Of a stretch of DNA of 64,000 bases, positions 38,153-50,506 are shown in pieces (position 1 is the stretch's first letter; each line of letters opens with the position of its first letter). A program made the translations under genes and the position numbers. The DNA is from Atopsyche davidsoni (Eukaryota; Arthropoda; Insecta; Trichoptera; Hydrobiosidae): positions 12,521,501-12,585,500 of the forward strand of contig JAILWY010000014.1 of the NCBI GenBank assembly GCA_022113835.1, read 5' to 3'. Under the pieces are notes generated by a model that had not been told where the DNA came from, did not search any database, and saw only the letters and a list, made by a program, of their open reading frames with translations.

Positions 38153-40320
38153 CCCCGACCGCGCCGGGCCCCTCGGCTCCCGCGGGCGCCGGCCCGTCTC
38201 GGTGGGAAACCAATTTGTTGAAATGTTTGTTTTCTGAATATCGAATATGCGACGATTTGTAATTCGTTGAGCCACTCTTGTGCTATTGAAATGATTGCAT
38301 GCGAAATTTAAATATTTTTGTGAAATATTTTACTCGCGAACATATAATGGAACACGGTTGTTCGTATGCAGACAGAACGGCGGTTGTAAATCAGATTTTA
38401 AATTTATATTTGCTGTTCACATTGATCAGAATAAATATTTATAGTGACAAAACTTGACTTTTATTTTTGTATGTTTATATTTTCCACTTATATTCCATGT
38501 TATCATTTTATTTGTATATTTACATTATTTAAAATATGCAAATGTACTTTGGTGGACAGTGTTTTTATTGTTAGATATTTATTTGTATATTTGCATAGTG
38601 AGTACTGAAAATGTTAATTTTGCAAAACATATCTAAGAAAAATGTCAATATTGTACCTTTTCCGGCCTTAAAATATATTTATTTAGTAACCAATTTGAGC
38701 AAAATTTTACAACCAACTTTTTGGATCGTATGCACGTATTAACATTTTGCCTCATCTTTTTTTCTGTTTTTTTTTTATTATTGTAATTATTAAATACATC
38801 GATGACATTACAAAAATAATTGTATACCTGTGCAATCGCTTTGTGTAACGTAAACATTTTTTTTTGCACTTGATGAAATAATGTAAACAATAATAGAAAT
38901 AAACTCATATTAAAGTATACGAATAATGCATCCGAGTACTCAACGCACTTAGCCGAGCAAACACTTCAGCTATCTTGAACACTCACTTCGCCATGAGCAA
39001 ACTGGCACGAAGGCGCCGCGCGTCTTGTGGTAATTCGCACGGATTTGTGCGGGGAATAAGGACGCGCAGGGCTACTCTGTTAATGGGCCTGGACCCTCGA
39101 GCACCGCGCGGCGTGTGCGAGTGATTGACTCTGTACGCGTTGATAAGATCGAGTAGAGTGCAGCATAAATATTGTTCGATGTGTTAATATATATACTGTG
39201 CTATGCGTTCACTTGCTAATGTGTTCTTCGTTAGTTATAGGTTGATTATATTATTATACAAAATGTTTCTCTAAAACCCGCTCGACTTTTCCCAGGATAT
39301 CATCAGCGTTGTTTAAAAAGTAAAAATGTGGATTAGGCAATGCAAAATTATTAAAATACGTATTTTTATTATAACAAGTCTATTTTTTTCGCAATTCATC
39401 TAAGATTTAATTGCTTACAGGTGTTGACGTAACCTAATAGCTTTTTTTCAATTTAGCATGAATAATTTTTCGATTTGTAATCAAGATAGATTTCTAAGGT
39501 TTTTGATATAAATTACAAGACTGTTTATCATAAATACTTTGTAGGCATAATTGACGAGCCTATTTGAAACCCGACCTTTTGAATGGCAAGTCGCGACCTC
39601 TTCGCTTGACAAATGTCTTCCGTGCGCATCCGTCATCAGAATAAGTAACATGATATTTCACACATTACATCCAATATAAATATTGTGCTAACTAATTGGA
39701 CTCTTCATTGGAAATTATCTTTATAGAGAGATTCGGACCTGTCAAAACGGTGCAATCAATTTATTTGACCATTCTCTACCGTTGCAGAGAGGGAATTAAT
39801 TATATCGCGTATTATCATGACAGATGGCTGACATGATCAATGAAAGATACCTCGTGTAGCAACGCGCTACATATTGCGTGTTTTGAAAGTATCGTACAAT
39901 GCGCGACACCCAAAATCTCGCCTGAAGGCCTCACGGTTGGCAGTGGGGGCGTCAGTACCTCGCCAGCCTACAAAGAAAGATGGCCGCCCGTTTGGAGCTA
40001 GTACTATCTTGGTATACTTTTAAATAATTATTTAATGTATTTAAATACATTTGTTTCGTTTTTATTGTAATTATTCAAGTGAAATCTTGTAAGTACATAC
40101 CCATTTAAAATAAACCGTATCTCTCTTTTTTGAGTATCTGTGTATCTCCAATCTTCGACAATCAGTAGCAATTAATAACACAACTTCATGCTCGGGTAAT
40201 TAGCATCTCCGCTCGGGTGTAAACCGGTAACTTCCGACCGGGCCGGCTAACGAGCGGTCGCCCGACACGTAACCGCCGATTATACAGATCCCGCAAGACG
40301 GGCTCGATTGGGCGCGGAGA
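38153..40320. other. non-coding: AT-rich with a GC island
   Basis: AT-rich sequence, with a GC-rich island at about 38990-39130 and mixed sequence from 39900. No gene or RNA signal is supported. Confidence 0.55.
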
Positions 40321-40460
40321 GGCGGGGGGGGGAAGGGGAGGGCGCTCCTATTGACACTGCCGGAAGTCTCAGACCGGCTCTTGACGATCTTGTTAACGGC
40401 GATTTGTTTCACTCGCGCAGGTACGCGCGTCGCTGTAGAAAGTCGACGCGTTAACACCGG
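40320..40460. other. GC-rich block with G-run and splice-like site
   Basis: A nine-base G run lies at about 40323-40331. An acceptor-like TTTGTTTCACTCGCGCAG ending at 40420 is followed by GTACGC, a weak back-to-back acceptor and donor. No exon is supported. Confidence 0.4.
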
Positions 40461-43400
40461 TGCCCCCCGAGGCTAACGTGTGTTCAAATCTATATTATAA
40501 AATGATTATCGCTTTGAAATATGATCGATCCGAACATGTTTTCAGTTGAGTTATTCAAGGTGTATAAATCATTACATTTATAATGATAGAAAATGCACTT
40601 AATTGACATGTGGATTAATATTACGGCATAGTTTAAATAGGGCAATACATGTATATAAAAATTTTCTATAACGATAAAAATGCCGATGTCATTAATCATA
40701 ATAACTGTTCTGCCAGTAACAGAGAGCTTAAGATATTTGTGTAAAGATAACTTGAATGCCTGCAAACATAACCAGTTAGGATATACAATTAGAGAACCTT
40801 TATTCGTTGTCATTAATTGTATTTTATATCTTCATTATAATCTTTAAAACTACCATCCACGGTAGATGGAATATTGCGATTCTTTGCCGATGCATTATTC
40901 CTCCCAGCTTGACAGTTGTGTCTATCCGCTCTCGAGTTCCTATTTTCAACTCCTTACTTGTTATCAGTTTGTATATATTTTGTTAGTGGCTTTATGACAA
41001 TATGTAGCCAGTGTATATATGGCTGATTTTGTAACGCACTACATAATCCCGATATAATAATTACATAACCCCGTACAGAATAAACCTCGCTTTGAAAATC
41101 CAACATCCCTGTATTTCTGTTTGCCGGACCACCCCTGCATACGCGGAGGTTCATTTTTCTTATCTCTATTTTTTGTTCGGATGTATCAATTATTTATTCC
41201 GATAGTATCTGGGCCACTGAGAACCAGTTTCGGGACCGCGCACTGCGGTCGGAGTTTCTGTACGATTAAATATTAAATTAACTACAGCGCCGCATTAATG
41301 TATCCGACGTGTACGGTGTAAATAAGTCATAAGCGGTCCTGCCCCTGACCGCATATTAACAAAATAAAATCAAACATCCATTCCTCGCACCTGCTCCGCC
41401 GACCGGCTACAGTATTCACCGAATCGTAAAATAAATGATATGTGATTTATTTTTGTTGGCTTCGTGCCGCGATACAAATAACGACTCCCACTCGAAACAT
41501 TCTAACCTTTGTTGCTTTTTTTTTTTTAATATGAATATTTGATTGATGGCCAATGTCTCCAGCGCGAGGGTCTCGAAAACGACTCCGTGCACTGACGATC
41601 TCAGTGCGGACAATCAGCGCAGCTCCCACGGCGACGGTGCAATCCGAAGCCTTGTTTCGGTATTTTGATAAACAACGCGAGCGGACACACGATAATGGCC
41701 TCTCACACAAGCGATTGATTCGCTCCTTTTTTGTGCTCGCGCCGGTGTAGCGGCCGCGTTGATATTTTAAAACATTTTATTGCTATTTTATGGCGGCTTT
41801 TGAAATTTAACAAAAAATAAATAATAAATTCACAAAAATCGCCTAACGATTATCTTGTTTTCGAATTTCGGATCGGAGTGTTGATTCTCTTTATTGGGCG
41901 CATTTCGTTTTACGAATATACTATTATTTAACACCATTTTACGTTTTTGAGATGAATATCAAACGGCGAGCACTTTTGCTGCGGATCGCGTGCACGGGTG
42001 CAGGGCCTAAATTAAAAATGTTTTTTTTTATTTTTTTATTTCCCCAAACATCCCGTTCCGTCGTGCACGCGTCCACGGCCAATATTTTCCGCCGGAAAAA
42101 ATCCTTTGAGCAAACGGATCAGAATTTTCCTCGTGCATTTCACGGTTTATAAATAGAGCCCGGAGCTTTTAGAGCAACCGTAAAAATTTTGTGTATTTTT
42201 ACACAGATATTGTTCGGTTAATAAACACTGCCCAGTTGTCGGCGGGTCGATAGTTTCATTTTTTGCACAAATGTAATATTGTCAGCGAGCGGGAGGCATT
42301 CCAAAGCGATTCTCTGTAATGCGACGCCGAGATTTATCGCCGGAGAAGTTCTCTTTATTTGCTTAATAAATCCTTCTTTCGTCTACGCGCGATTTCTAGT
42401 TTTAAACGCCTTTAAAACTAAAATCATAATAAATTAAACTTGGCACGATAAGATAAGGTATTACCGAGCGCTTAGAATCCACCCAAGTCGCTCTAATGAT
42501 TCGAGTAACCTTTGGAATTCTCGATTGTATCTAGGAAAGAGTTTGTAGAGAGTTATAAAAAAGTAATCCATATCAACCGTAAATAAATACACTTCATAAA
42601 TAAAATGTTTCGCTCAGTGTTAAAGTTTGCTTTCACCCTTTATAAATGCATCCAAAGTGCACGAAGCATCCAGTCGCACTAACCGCGCCGTCGTAACGCG
42701 GAGATAAAACGCCAGCGCTTTATGAGCGGTGCGGTATTAGCGGGACTCAGTTGGTTTTATTCCGTCAGCAATGGGGATGAAAGGACTTTATGCGCTCCTT
42801 CGTAAATATAATACGCCAAGCCGATTTTGAAGTCGGTTCCAACACGTGTCCCGTGTGACCGCGTGTTTCTCAAAACCTCAAACCACCGGGAGCGGGGGGT
42901 TGAGGGAATCGATCTCGGGGTTTGAGAAGTTTAGAAAATTTTCTGCTGAAGTATTTCAGATTTGAGACGTTCATAGCCGTATGTTTTAATAAATTATTCT
43001 TATACACTAATAATTAAGCTAAGCGCGGTGGACAAAAAGGCGATTTACATAAAATTAATAAAAAGTAAATCTTTTTAATAATACAATTTAATAAATCAAT
43101 TAATACGAAATTAATAAAAATTAAAATCAATCATGTTTAAATCATAGTAATTTACAAGTTTTTAGTTATATTATAATTAAACGCCTCTATGCTCCCAGAA
43201 AAAAACCAATTTAGCTTGTATTATCAAATATGCTTGTATAGTAATACTTATTTAATATATATTAAAAAAAATATTTTCAAACTAAGAAAATTCTAGTTTA
43301 TTGTTTCTGCTATCCCTACTTACTCAGCCCTTAGCTTCATCTTATTCATACAAATGTAATATTTTTCTTTCGATTCCAGAGCTGTAAATAAAAGTTGCAG

Positions 43401-43680
43401 TCCTTACTCCAGAAAAATACGCTTTACACTGAATACATACTTGATGTTTCCATGCATAATTGAATACCGTGTATTGCATACTTTTCATCTTTATAGGATT
43501 GTTCTTCAAAGGAATATATTTTAAAACATTCGTATAAATAATATATTGTCAGGATGTCATGTCTTTTTAATTTCGCCTTTGAGCTGATATTCCTTTGATA
43601 TATTACAATGCTGAGATGCGTACATTAAAAATGAGGTATTTTCAGAATTAGCCAATTACTGCTGTCGCGCATCCGTCTCC
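40460..43680. other. non-coding: AT-rich flanks around a GC-mixed block
   Basis: AT-rich at 40460-41180 and 42950-43660, with GC-mixed conserved-element-like sequence between. A 107-codon minus-strand frame (40490-40813) lies in AT-rich DNA and has no known domain. Confidence 0.5.
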
Positions 43681-43740
43681 CGCGTGTCCCGCGTGTCCCG
43701 CGTGTCCCGCGTGTCCCGCGTGTCCCGCGTGTCCCGCGTC
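43681..43740. repeat. 9-bp tandem repeat, six exact copies
   Basis: Six perfect copies of CGCGTGTCC (43681-43734) plus a partial seventh. Every copy is rich in CpG. On the minus strand one frame reads repeated Asp-Thr-Arg, but no flanking gene structure supports coding. Identity of the copies suggests recent expansion. Confidence 0.95.
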
Positions 43741-46046
43741 GCCCACGGCCGCGCCGCCCGCCTGCTCCGTCCATTCAGGCGTCTCGTAAAAGCGTCATTA
43801 TTTGTCGACCGAGCACTGCTCTTAGCCCAGGTTTTCAACTCCTTGCAATCGCAAAAAAACCAGTCACACCTTATTAAATATTTGAGGTTTTTTTTTTTAT
43901 TTATTTGAACATGTAATGTCACTTTGATTGTTTTTTTTATATTGAAAACAAAAATTGTTTTTGTGGAGTTATTTTTTCTCGCGTAGTGGTCGCTTTGATT
44001 GTCCGTTGTGTGGGTTATCTTTGAACACTATTATAATAATAAATTTTACTTTTATTATTTTGTCCATTATGTACGTTTTTACTCTTTCACGACTTATATT
44101 ATATCTGTATATATATATACTTTTTAGACAGCTTTCTATTTTATGTAGAAATCCACGGTCTGTGCTACTTAAAGCGATATATTCATAACTTTTTAGTCTT
44201 AATCCTTTAAATCGTAGTAGATTTCAATTTAGATATATTACGAAATCCCTCGTGACGTATCTTATGCAAATTGCACATTTACTGCAACAACTTTCTAATA
44301 TTTCTTCACTGTTAACATTCAGGGCATTGTAAAAGATTTGCGCATATATCAGTCTCGGGTAGCATTATGTTATTGTTATTTGTAGTAATAAAGTTGAATA
44401 CAATATCATTAAATGGAGACAGCGTCGAGCTGTAGAGGGTAACGTAATGCTCGAGTCGCCCGTTTAACTCACCCAATAGGAAAGCACTGAAGAAATAATA
44501 TCAGCGGATTTATTGAGCGAGGTCAGACCTCAGCAGCGTGAGGCGCGTCGGGGGTAACGTGGAGACCACTTACCTATAAAATTATTATCAGTATAATAAT
44601 AACGAAAGCTTAGAAAGCTTACCATGTGGTTGCGGCTCTAATGATATATGGTGAGATTATTATTGATAAATATATACACGATAACCATAAAATTCTTGTA
44701 TCAATGATCACTAACAGAATTCATCCACACGTATTCATTTCATTTGAATGACACAGTATACAGTACCACTCACAGTGCAGTCGATTTTCCAGAAGCAAAA
44801 GGAGAAAACAAGGACGCCATTAATTAATAATGAGATGTTTACGAGTGGTATTCTTTTTATTTACGACACGAGGGCCGTGCACTTATTCTCGTTGCTGCAT
44901 GCCTGTGTATTTTCTTCGAACCACTTGGAACAGCGCACTCGTAAAGCAATCACCGTTCCCGGCGTATTCCAGTTTTTGCCGTGGCCGAGTGCGGTCGTCG
45001 GCGGGCAGGAGTCTCCGTAGCGGTGCGAGTTTTTGCGAGACGGCTCAGCCGCGGCGGCGCGTCTCGCGCGTCGCCCCTGTCATAACTAATCACGCCGAGC
45101 TTTTTCTGCCATTAAAATTTTCATTTTACTGACGTCTCATTTTTTAACATCGGAATGTGTTTTTTTTTTATTTTTAAAATACATTTTTTATTGATGAATA
45201 CGAGTGACTAAAAGGTTTATTTCTCGTTTGAAAAATTACAGATGAATCATACATGAGAAATACTCGCAGAAGATTAAACGAGAATTTTTTTTTTAACTTT
45301 GTTTTCTTTCAAGTGACTGTTGAATTTATTCGTGTTACAGTCTTTGTCATTTTTGACACTTAAATGAAAATGTGAATATAAAAATTACAAGTGTTGAGCG
45401 AATATTCTAACATTTCAAATAAACATAAATACAATTCGTTTTATTGGATCCAACTACCCTTGATGTTTTCACGCTGTTGATTTGTTTTTATTTTTTATTA
45501 ACTACAAAAAACAGGTTTCGCTACTGCGTGGTTTTCTTTAAGCAAAATAGATATTTTGTTTTGTAAATTTTTAGAGATGTAGGAATTTATTATCAAAAAC
45601 CCAGCGTGATATTCATTAAGAGTTAATATATTTTTCTGATTCCATAAATTTATCAACTGCTTTTTGCACGGCATGTTATCGTAAAATACATACTGTTAAA
45701 ATTTATACCGTTAAAATACATATTAATTTTTATTTTTCTCAACTCCTGATATTGAATTTTAGACCCAATAATATACGACCGCACCGAGTGTATTTTCTAC
45801 AGATCCTGTTATCCATCTTCATATATTATTTTGAATTCGCATTAGTATGAAATTTATGTGTACATTCGTGAGCGTCCTCATAATTTTACTTACATTATTT
45901 CTAACCTACGCATTGTATTTAAATCCTACCTCTCGGCACCCTGGGGGCATGTTGTTATTTCTACACTCGACTGCAGTGCAAGGCACAAAAAGACGTTGAT
46001 ATTTGAGTCTCCGTATTGAGCGTCCTCCCGTGCAGCCGAGGCTGTG
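43741..46046. other. non-coding: mostly AT-rich
   Basis: AT-rich sequence with a GC-mixed part at about 44900-45110. A minus-strand back-to-back acceptor and donor (TATAG then GTAAGT) lies at 44568-44578. Frames of 90-100 codons at 44748-45132 overlap in two frames and have no known domain. Confidence 0.5.
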
Positions 46047-46099
46047 CCTCCCGCCCCCGCCCCGCCCCCGCCTCGCCCCAGCCTCCCCAGCCTCCCCAG
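46047..46099. repeat. C-rich tract with 9-bp repeat
   Basis: CCCGCC-type units are followed by about three tandem copies of CCCCAGCCT. Proline/glycine-rich frames on both strands (up to 120 codons) are due to this composition. Confidence 0.75.
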
Positions 46100-48430
46100 A
46101 CGCGACACTTCGGCGATGTTCTCGCGTCCCGTCACTCGGGGGCACTTAATGCGGGGCGACCGGCCCCGACCGCGCCGGCCGTGTTTACCAGTCGCCAGCG
46201 TATTAAGTGGCACGCGCTCGCGCATCCGTTATTCCGGGAGGCGACCTCGTCTCCGGCGACATGTGCGGCTTGTGAACACAAGCAGCACTCGATTATTAAT
46301 CGGGAGCTCTTCAAGCTGTTGTGGACTTTGTCAGTGCAATGTGATATGCGCTTCCTGTATCTTGTAAGATTTCAATAGCGTTGATGACATGACATACTGT
46401 GTTAATTTAAACAGATCTCCGAGATTCACGTTTGTACATTCATAAGGTCAAACCTTATTATCGTGTGTTTATTGGTAGCTCGAATTGATGATTCTGACGT
46501 TTTGTAAGTAATTATCTTTTTTTATGTCTTTTATATATTTTTTTATGAATTCATTAAAAAGTTCCAACATATTAATTGTTTCCAGCTTCTAAAGATATCG
46601 GGCAAATAATTCAAATTGAATATTTAGTCCATTATTTTTGATATAGTTCCTCGGGAAGTATCACTTTATCTTCTGGTTTCTTTTTTTCGCTGCGCGAAGA
46701 ACCAGGCGGAAGGATACAACATGTGGCATCGCAATTTTGCCGAGTGACACCTTAATCTGCGCGGTGTGCCCGCTCAGAGCCGCTCCCCGCAGCCTGAAGA
46801 GGGAGGGAATCTGTCATGCGAGTACAAATAGACGGCGCAAGTGTCACCGGCCATAAAGCAAATCTAAACCACTCTCGCCGCCGTATTTCATTGCAATGCT
46901 CCTCGCAGCGCCGTTAGCTATTTGCGCTGCTCCCTCAGCCCCGCATTAAACTCCTCGATATAAATTTTACGATCGTAACTTTCCGCATTAAGCGTATTGT
47001 CGTAAAATATCGCCGGAGCTGGTCGCGGGCGGAGCGGCCGCGGAGCGACGGGCGGAACTACTCAAAGTTCGCCCGAGAATCGTAATAGCCAAGCGCTATG
47101 TGCTTGTTTCCTCGAGTTATTGCGCCTATTTCTACTTATCGGTATTAAAGGTTTTTATCAACTATCTTAATACTTTATTCATTTTACCAGCTGATAGGTG
47201 CACTCTAAGCTATCGATGCAAAACAATAATATATGTCTTTAACTTTTAAATAACATGCATGTCTATATCATATTGCTCAGCATAATAATATACGAGTTTG
47301 TACTCGGTGAATATACTCATACTTGAGAATGGAGGCCGGAGACTGCATGTCGTGCCTTTAGCCAGTGGTATGTCATTACTTTTTAACATCAGGTAGAGTA
47401 ACTAGCTTTACTGCATTAATAAAACTACTTTTAATATGATCGATTTAACAATCTACAACATTTAAACTCTCGTTAAGTCATTTATCTATGTCGTGATTTG
47501 TAGAAATTTGCATTCCGGCGTAATCCAAACATTTTTAATTGATGTTCAACAATATACTACTCGGACAATTTATTTACATGATAAATAATATTCATTTATA
47601 ATATAGTAATTTATATGCAGTCAAATCGAACTACCTGTTGGTTGAAACTTTGGTAGACCGTTTTACCATCACACAAATTTTCATTAGAAGCTTTTGGAAA
47701 TATGAGAATATTTTGCATTGCCGCTTGGGCAAGTGCTTTTGTATCGCGAATAGCATTACCGCCATGGGCGACACGTGGACCCCTCAGCACAAGCGAGAAC
47801 AATGTAACGAGCATAGCTTATTGTAAATTAGACCCGAGGCGCTCGCACCGCCCGCGACCCATCCCCGGCGGGGGCGCTCATTGAGTTAGGCGGCGGGCGG
47901 AGATGCGATTGCACCACGGAGGCTGCGGCTGGGGACGCCTGCACGTCGCCCCCTCGGAATAATAAGATGGAATGTACCTAACAAGTGCGCTCTCTTTGGA
48001 AATTTACTACCGGTGTGCAAATAAAATCCTATTTGCACCCGTCAGGGACTTCACGGGGATGTACACATTCGCGGCGATGATGTTAACAATACTCGGTAAA
48101 AAATATATTTGCAACATATTTTTTTAATCCTTGTTTGTATTTTTTTTTTTTTTTTAATAATGTGATTGAATATTTCTGTTTTTAGTCTTCCTTCTTCTCC
48201 CGAAACGATCAATACTTATTGAAAGACTTACAATAAATAATCGTTATGGACAAATAATTAAAATGTGCACTTGTACAGTACGCTTGTAAATAATTCAAGT
48301 GTGTTTGTAACTTTAAATAAAATATCACTGTTTAAAAATAATGTTTATAATCTCAAAATAAAATAAAATCTGATAATAGTACTTATTGATAATAATAGAA
48401 CAGTGAAATTTGAAGCACAGTACTCTAACG
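46100..48430. other. non-coding: alternating GC and AT-rich blocks
   Basis: GC-mixed to about 46300, AT-rich 46380-46720, GC-mixed 46740-47130, AT-rich 47130-47750, GC-rich 47830-47960, then AT-rich. The island at 47880-47980 has an open frame ending near 47984 but the acceptor before it is poor, so no exon is called. Confidence 0.5.
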
Positions 48431-48436
48431 CCAGTA

Positions 48437-48468
48437 ACTGGGGTGGGCACTCGTGCTGCCCGCCCAGT
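48437..48468. repeat. short GC-rich hairpin
   Basis: A 12-bp stem with one bulge (ACTGGG...GGGCA against TGCCCGCCCAGT) encloses a 7-nt loop in otherwise AT-rich DNA. It is too short for a usual pre-miRNA. Confidence 0.6.
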
Positions 48469-49500
48469 GAAATTGGAATTTACGGAGATAAATATATTTG
48501 GATATTATTGGAAATATTTTTATTGTGAATTGTGCACTGATCCATTAATGTGAAAATTCAAAATTGATGTTTATTTTTTAATATTAATTTATGTAATACC
48601 GTTCTCAACAAATATGTAACATGAGTAAATATGAAATTTCATTGTTATTCAATTAACGAAAATTTATATATATCAAATATTTTAGTATGTAGCCGCGCCG
48701 CCACTGGCAGGCAGGCCAGAGGCGGGCGGCTCGGATTGAGCGTTGACTGGCCGGATTTGAATATTAAATGTGGAGTAAACATTTCGGGAAGTGTTTTATC
48801 TCGAGCTTTTATTCGACATTACCCCCGATGTGCTTTACGGCCTGAAATCCAGAGGAAATGCTTACGCTCTGCGCTCGGTCCGCATAAAAAACATATTAAT
48901 TTTTGTGCTCGTGTTATTTTTTTTTCTTTTAAGTGAATTATTTTTATTAAAACAACTTTGTCAGTGTTTTGGTAAACTCTTTGTAGCTCCCTAACTTTTA
49001 TTTCTCGAGCGTAGAAATTAACGGATGGTGTCATTTGTTATTAATGTTTTTTTGTTAAAAAATAGTGAATACACTAGTTTTATGATTATTTATGCTTCAC
49101 TAAACAAATGGCCAAAAGATTATGAAATATTTTATTGTTTTCGTACTATACTAGTCGTTTGACTCTGAATTCTTGTTAGTAGTTGTTATATTATTTGAAA
49201 GACTTTCTCATCGATATTTGTTGTTTTTTTTAACAAAAATATACAAAATTTTGATTTTGAAAAATGTTAACTATGAATATAAATTGCTTGTAATATTATC
49301 GCAATCACTGACATCAGATTATACACATATGTAAAAATCTTTTTATATGTTACTGATTAAAGCCTCTTAATCCAGTCAATAATAGTATAAATGTACTTTA
49401 ATATAAAAAAAGTAATTGCCGTTTATTCGAGTAAAAATCCTATTAATTTTAAGATGACTTTGGTAGTCTGCGATGGAATATTTCAAAGCATAATAAAATT
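48469..49500. other. non-coding: AT-rich
   Basis: AT-rich, with one small GC island at about 48690-48760. The 101-codon frame starting at 48631 has no known domain. Confidence 0.5.
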
Positions 49501-49503
49501 TAA

Positions 49504-49526
49504 TTCGGTTCGTATTTCAGGTACGT
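49504..49526 (+). promoter_or_regulatory. candidate recursive splice site
   Basis: TTCGGTTCGTATTTCAG ends at 49520 and is followed directly by GTACGT, the same reconstituted donor as at 36922. Only the motif supports it. Confidence 0.18.
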
Positions 49527-49870
49527 TTTATGTCAAACGTCTCTATTATGAATAAGCTCTTAAGTTTCGGAAAGTGTTTTTTTTTTTCAATTCTTCGTCG
49601 ATACAGAAATAGTGTGACAGCCTTCACCCTCGCGAGTGCCGTGTAGAACATCCGAAGGAATAATATTAACGAGGCCGGCCCGCAGCGGCGCTCCCTTTGC
49701 GAATTAATCTCCCGGTTATAGAATTAGATACGATTGCATTGTACAGATAATCTGTCCACGGGAAACAAAGATGACCCTCGTCTCCGCGCCGGGTCAACTC
49801 GGCCAGAATCTGCGTTCATTAGTTTTCATTAGGGCGCCGGGCCCGCAGCCTTCGATCGCTTTGTTTGCTC
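49527..49870. other. non-coding GC-mixed DNA
   Basis: AT-rich then GC-mixed DNA leading into the C-rich tandem repeat. No gene is seen. Confidence 0.5.
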
Positions 49871-49930
49871 GGACCTCCCCGGCCCTCCCCTGATCTCCCC
49901 GGACCTCCCCGGGCCTCCCCGCCCCTCCCG
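49871..49930. repeat. 10-bp C-rich tandem repeat, six copies
   Basis: Six imperfect copies of GGACCTCCCC, varying at the first four positions while TCCCC is kept in nearly all. Confidence 0.85.
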
Positions 49931-50476
49931 ACACGAACACCGGCGTAATCGTATTTATGATATTGCCGGGTTATATTTAATTCCGCGCGTATGTTAACAC
50001 ACCGCGAGCGCTCGTCCCTTTTGGTATCATTTACTTATTTGCATATTCTTTGTTTCGAATTGTGAATTGATAATGGGAACGTTCGGCGTCGGACCTCTTG
50101 TTGTACGAGTGCCCGTGATAATAAATTCTGTTTCGAAGCTCGCGTAATCGTTAGCGTTAATAATGCGTCATTAAATAATTTCAAAACTGCTCACCGTCTT
50201 CTCTGTAAACATTGAGTCGTGAGATTATATACTTATTTACTCGGCACTTAAATTGTTTCCAAGATTCTACTTTTTTTTTTTTTACTCTTCAATTATAATG
50301 TTTTATTATGATATACCCGTTTTTAATTGCCGGCTATTTTAATTTACCTAGACATTTTAATTGTAGCCGTAAAACAAAGTTTCGTATAATAATCTCGTTT
50401 GTAATTAAAACTTTTATAGCTCTTCATTCATTTTTATGACTTCGGCTTTATTATCACTCTTTTAATCGTGATTATA
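49931..50476. other. non-coding mixed DNA
   Basis: CpG-containing mixed sequence becoming AT-rich after about 50230, with a long T run near 50271-50284. No gene is seen. Confidence 0.5.
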
Positions 50477-50506
50477 TTTACTGTCCGTTTAATCACGCAG
50501 GTGAGC
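50477..50506 (+). promoter_or_regulatory. candidate recursive splice site
   Basis: TTTACTGTCCGTTTAATCACGCAG ends at 50500 (a usable pyrimidine-rich acceptor) and is followed directly by GTGAGC, a fair donor. The frames over the GC-rich DNA after it (141 and 95 codons) overlap and show no domain. Confidence 0.2.

Noticed and set aside
43656..43922. Frame with repeated Asp-Thr-Arg
   Set aside because: Explained entirely by the 9-bp tandem repeat; flanking residues show no family.
47880..47984. GC-rich open segment ending in a stop
   Set aside because: The TTAG before it is a weak acceptor without a pyrimidine tract, and no polyadenylation context stands out.
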